A stretch of DNA of 37,916 bases. Origin: Bryobacterales bacterium. GTDB taxonomy: Bacteria > Acidobacteriota > Terriglobia > Bryobacterales > UBA6623. A program made the translations under genes and the position numbers. Positions 34,099 to 37,916 of the stretch are shown here, in pieces. Below the pieces are notes generated by a model. The model saw only the letters and a list, made by a program, of their open reading frames with translations. It searched no databases and was not told the DNA's origin. Position 1 is the stretch's first letter, and each line of letters opens with the position of its first letter. Location: NCBI GenBank assembly GCA_028819235.1, contig JAPPMC010000312.1, forward strand, positions 1 to 37,916. Direction: 5' to 3'.

Positions 34099-35478
34099 TC
34101 ACCGAGGCACAGATCGAGCCGCGGCAGGGTTAGGGGTGTGTCGGATCGCAACGTTCGACTCGATCCATGCCGTCAAGCGGGCCCGCAAGCGGCCCGTCAC
34201 GGCCGGCAGGCGGTCCGCCAAGTCGCGGCTCTCGCCAACGTCGGTATCGAGGTCGTAGAGTTCCACAGCCGGAGGGTCGTAGTGTTCAATCAGCTTGTAT
34301 CGACCGTGCCGCAGTGCTGCTCCGGGGGCCTTCGCCTGCGGGCTGTAGTGAGGGTAGTACCAGACCAAATCCCGGGACTGCCAGCGCTCCCCGTCGAAGA
34401 GCGGCGCGAGACTGCGACCGTCCAGAGGGCCACCTTGCCCGATCACCGAGCCAGCCAGTTCGCGCACGAACGGGTAGAGGTCAGCGAGCGTTACAGGTTC
34501 CCGGACGAGGGTGCCGGGCTCGCCGCGACCGGGCCAGCGAACGATCAACGGCACGCGGATGCCTCCCTCGTACAGGTGTCCCTTGCCCTCTCGCAGCGGC
34601 CCGTTGTCGGTTACCGTTGACAGTCCGCCGTTGTCGGAGGTCAGAATCACTACGGTGTTATCGTCGATCCCCTCCGCCTCAAGGGCACCCAGCACCCGGC
34701 CAACAGATCGGTCGACCGTCTCAACCATGGCGGCGTAGACAGGATCCGGCCCGAGGCCGAAGCGGCGCAGCTTGGCCTCGTACTTGGCAACGATGCGTGC
34801 CGGGGCCTCCAGTGGAGTGTGGACGGCGTAGTGTGACAGGTACAGGAAGAACGGACCGCCGGCACTTGCCTCAATGAAGCGGACCGCCTCGTCGGTCAGC
34901 CGATCGGTGAGGTAGTCGCCTTCCTTGCCGACTGACAAGTCCAGATTCGGCATGTCGGGGTTCCAGGTCTGCGCGGCATTGCGGTAAGGGTGGAAATAGC
35001 CGGCAGGGCTGCCGTGCTGGTGGCCGGCGATGTTGACGTCGAAGCCGTGCGAGCGCGGCAAGGAACCCTCCGCGCCCAGATGCCACTTGCCGATGCTGGC
35101 GGTGGCATATCCCTGTGCCGAAAGGGCTTCCGCAAGCGTGACGACACCTTGGGCCAGACTCATCCGGTCGTCTGGCGGGATGATTGCGCTTCCCTCGGGA
35201 TGCCGGTGCCGGCCAATGGCGGTGATGTGGCCCGTGAAGCCCACCCTGCCCGGGTACTGCCCGCTCATCAGGGCCGCACGGCTGGGCGAGCAGACTGGGC
35301 AGTTCGCGTAGGCGTCTGTGAACCGGACGCCGTGGGCAGCCAAGGAGTCGATTCTGGGCGTCTCGAAGAACACGCCGCCCTGGCAACCCAAGTCGTACCA
35401 GCCAAGGTCGTCGATGAGCACCAACACGACGCTGGGCGGCGAGGCAGCCGAGACGCCGGTGACCCCGGCCACGAGCAA
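34099..35478 (-). CDS. Sulfatase, S1 family (second copy), start uncertain
   Basis: A 459-residue sulfatase, probably acting on sulfated saccharides. The metal-site Asp pair is in VLVLIDDLGWYD, and the formylglycine Cys is C63 in VCSPSRAAL. GKWHLGAEG and LTSDNGG complete the active site, and the C-terminal sub-domain is present. The only convenient start is a TTG at 35478. It leaves a signal peptide (LVAGVTGVSAA) that looks clipped. The open frame continues upstream with KRIAAGLALLVAG-type hydrophobic sequence but no in-frame ATG or GTG at a sensible distance. A rare CTG start at 35484, a lost start codon, or a base error are possible. It is divergent from groES and shares a 263-nt intergenic region with it. 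Confidence 0.9.
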   Translation of the reverse strand: MLVAGVTGVSAASPPSVVLVLIDDLGWYDLGCQGGVFFETPRIDSLAAHGVRFTDAYANCPVCSPSRAALMSGQYPGRVGFTGHITAIGRHRHPEGSAIIPPDDRMSLAQGVVTLAEALSAQGYATASIGKWHLGAEGSLPRSHGFDVNIAGHQHGSPAGYFHPYRNAAQTWNPDMPNLDLSVGKEGDYLTDRLTDEAVRFIEASAGGPFFLYLSHYAVHTPLEAPARIVAKYEAKLRRFGLGPDPVYAAMVETVDRSVGRVLGALEAEGIDDNTVVILTSDNGGLSTVTDNGPLREGKGHLYEGGIRVPLIVRWPGRGEPGTLVREPVTLADLYPFVRELAGSVIGQGGPLDGRSLAPLFDGERWQSRDLVWYYPHYSPQAKAPGAALRHGRYKLIEHYDPPAVELYDLDTDVGESRDLADRLPAVTGRLRARLTAWIESNVAIRHTPNPAAARSVPR

Positions 35479-35741
35479 TGCCAGACCTGCCGCGATGCGT
35501 TTGGCCCCCGCCGGGCCCCGCTGTCGCGCAGCACTTGCGCCGAGCGGCGGCTTCCGGCCATACTGGGATCTTGGGGCGACCGCCCCGAAGGCGCGAGCCG
35601 AGCCGATTAGCGGAGTGCGACCGAGATCGATCTTGGCGTTCCTTTCCTGATCGGCCCGAAGGCGAGGGCCGTTTCCAAAGTGGGTCAGGCTTCCAAAGCC
35701 CCGCTCGCGCTGCCCACCTAAGACGGAGGAATCATAGCACT

Positions 35742-36032
35742 ATGGCAATCCAACCCCTAGGCAACCGCGTGGTTGCGAAGCGAATCGAGGAAGAGGAGCA
35801 AGTCGTTGGCGGAATCATCATCCCGGACTCCGCCAAAGAGAAGGGCCAGACGGCCGAGGTCGTTGCGGCAGGGCCTGGCTCCAAGAGAGACGACGGGAGT
35901 GTCGTGCCCTTGGATGTCGAAGCCGGGGACACGGTTCTGATCGGCAAGTTCTCCGGAACTGAGATCAGTGTGAACGGGACGGATTACTTGATCCTGACCG
36001 AGGACGAAATCCTCGGCGTAGTCGAGGACTGA
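35742..36032 (+). CDS. groES: Co-chaperonin GroES
   Basis: A 96-residue Hsp10 that caps GroEL. It begins MAIQPLGNRVVAKRIEEEEQ and contains the mobile loop VVGGIIIPDSAKEK with the hydrophobic I-I-I that contacts GroEL. 'VEAGDTVLIGKFSGTE' and 'LILTEDEILGVVED' complete a full-length protein. The ATG at 35742 has GGAGGA upstream at a rather long spacing (about 11 nt). No CIRCE (HrcA) inverted repeat was found in the 263-nt upstream region, so heat-shock control would have to use another system. groEL follows after 76 nt. Confidence 0.97.
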   Translation: MAIQPLGNRVVAKRIEEEEQVVGGIIIPDSAKEKGQTAEVVAAGPGSKRDDGSVVPLDVEAGDTVLIGKFSGTEISVNGTDYLILTEDEILGVVED

Positions 36033-36108
36033 ACCGGCCGGCGCGGGCAGGCCGACTCGGCCTGCCCAAGGCCGGAGGGACTTGAGAACTGAGGAGGAAC
36101 GCAACAAC

Positions 36109-37725
<1,617 letters not shown>

Positions 37726-37794
37726 CGACGAGTCCGAGCGTTACCCGCGACCCGACAGACACACGTCCCAAGCGGTGTTCGGAACAGCAGCCGT

Positions 37795-37890
37795 GGGGGG
37801 GGGGGGCGGGGGGGGGCCCCGCCCCCCCCCCCGGGGGGGGGGCGCGGGGCGGACCCCCCCCCCCCGGGGGGGGGGCGAGGAGTGGGGGGG
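37795..37890. repeat. G/C homopolymer runs at window end, likely artefact
   Basis: After a normal ~65-nt stretch downstream of groEL, the sequence turns into alternating runs of G and C (8-14 nt long) with almost no other base. A short ordinary-looking end follows. No coding frame or motif is visible. Such runs at a contig edge are more typical of low-quality reads or misassembly than of biology. Confidence 0.7.
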
Positions 37891-37916
37891 TGATAAAAAG
37901 GCGGGCCCAAAACAAC

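Noticed and set aside
35479..35741. Possible CIRCE heat-shock operator upstream of groES
   Set aside because: Only a fragment resembling one half-site (TTAGC...GTGC) was seen, with no matching inverted half at the required spacing.

Overview
The window is a GC-rich (roughly two thirds G+C) bacterial chromosome segment. Its genes are mostly ordinary housekeeping genes: recO, mnmA, truB, guaA, hom, a DAHP synthase and groES-groEL. Mixed in are envelope and catabolic genes: two sulfatases, an M2 peptidase lipoprotein, a heptosyltransferase, amidohydrolases and a two-lobed alpha/beta hydrolase. GT9 and dTDP-sugar genes, many exported hydrolases, DUF4097-like and PDZ proteins and a Tat-type sulfatase together suggest a Gram-negative, Acidobacteriota-like organism. 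That placement is inference; no rRNA is present. Several broken genes (a di-heme peroxidase, an oxyR-like regulator, a partial DUF4338 gene) and long gene-poor gaps suggest ongoing gene loss, as in some host-associated lineages.

Layout. 1-1653: a minus-strand DUF4338/DruA-like fragment at the edge, then about 1.4 kb without a recognisable gene and a large nested stem-loop. 1654-3865: an unknown protein with an Arg/Gly/Tyr/Pro-rich tail, then an SDR reductase. 3894-6158: Tat-type sulfatase (-) and recO (+). 6422-10067 (-): a compact cassette of ECF sigma factor, membrane anti-sigma-like protein with HEAT-like repeats, DUF4097-like protein and tandem-PDZ protein; mnmA lies just upstream. 11281-13080 (-): M2 peptidase. 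13311-14120 (+): decayed di-heme cytochrome c peroxidase. 14121-16343 (-): exported katG, with an OxyR-type operator and a truncated oxyR-like gene upstream. 16812-18756 (-): truB and waaF-like. 18869-22385 (+): two amidohydrolases, the second without metal ligands, coupled to a D-2-hydroxyacid dehydrogenase. 22489-25143 (-): DAHP synthase, RmlC-like epimerase and rmlB. 25365-32228 (+): copper-type P-ATPase, hom, LsrF/ADHS-like aldolase and tandem alpha/beta hydrolase. 32239-35478 (-): long-form guaA and a second sulfatase. 35742-37725 (+): groES-groEL. The last ~120 bases are G/C homopolymer runs that look like an assembly artefact.

No tRNA, rRNA, CRISPR array or intact insertion sequence was seen. 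The best candidates for new biology are the sigma/anti-sigma/DUF4097/PDZ cassette, the amidohydrolase-pseudoenzyme pair, and the unknown protein at 1654 with its structured leader. The katG locus appears to have lost its regulator but kept an operator-like array.
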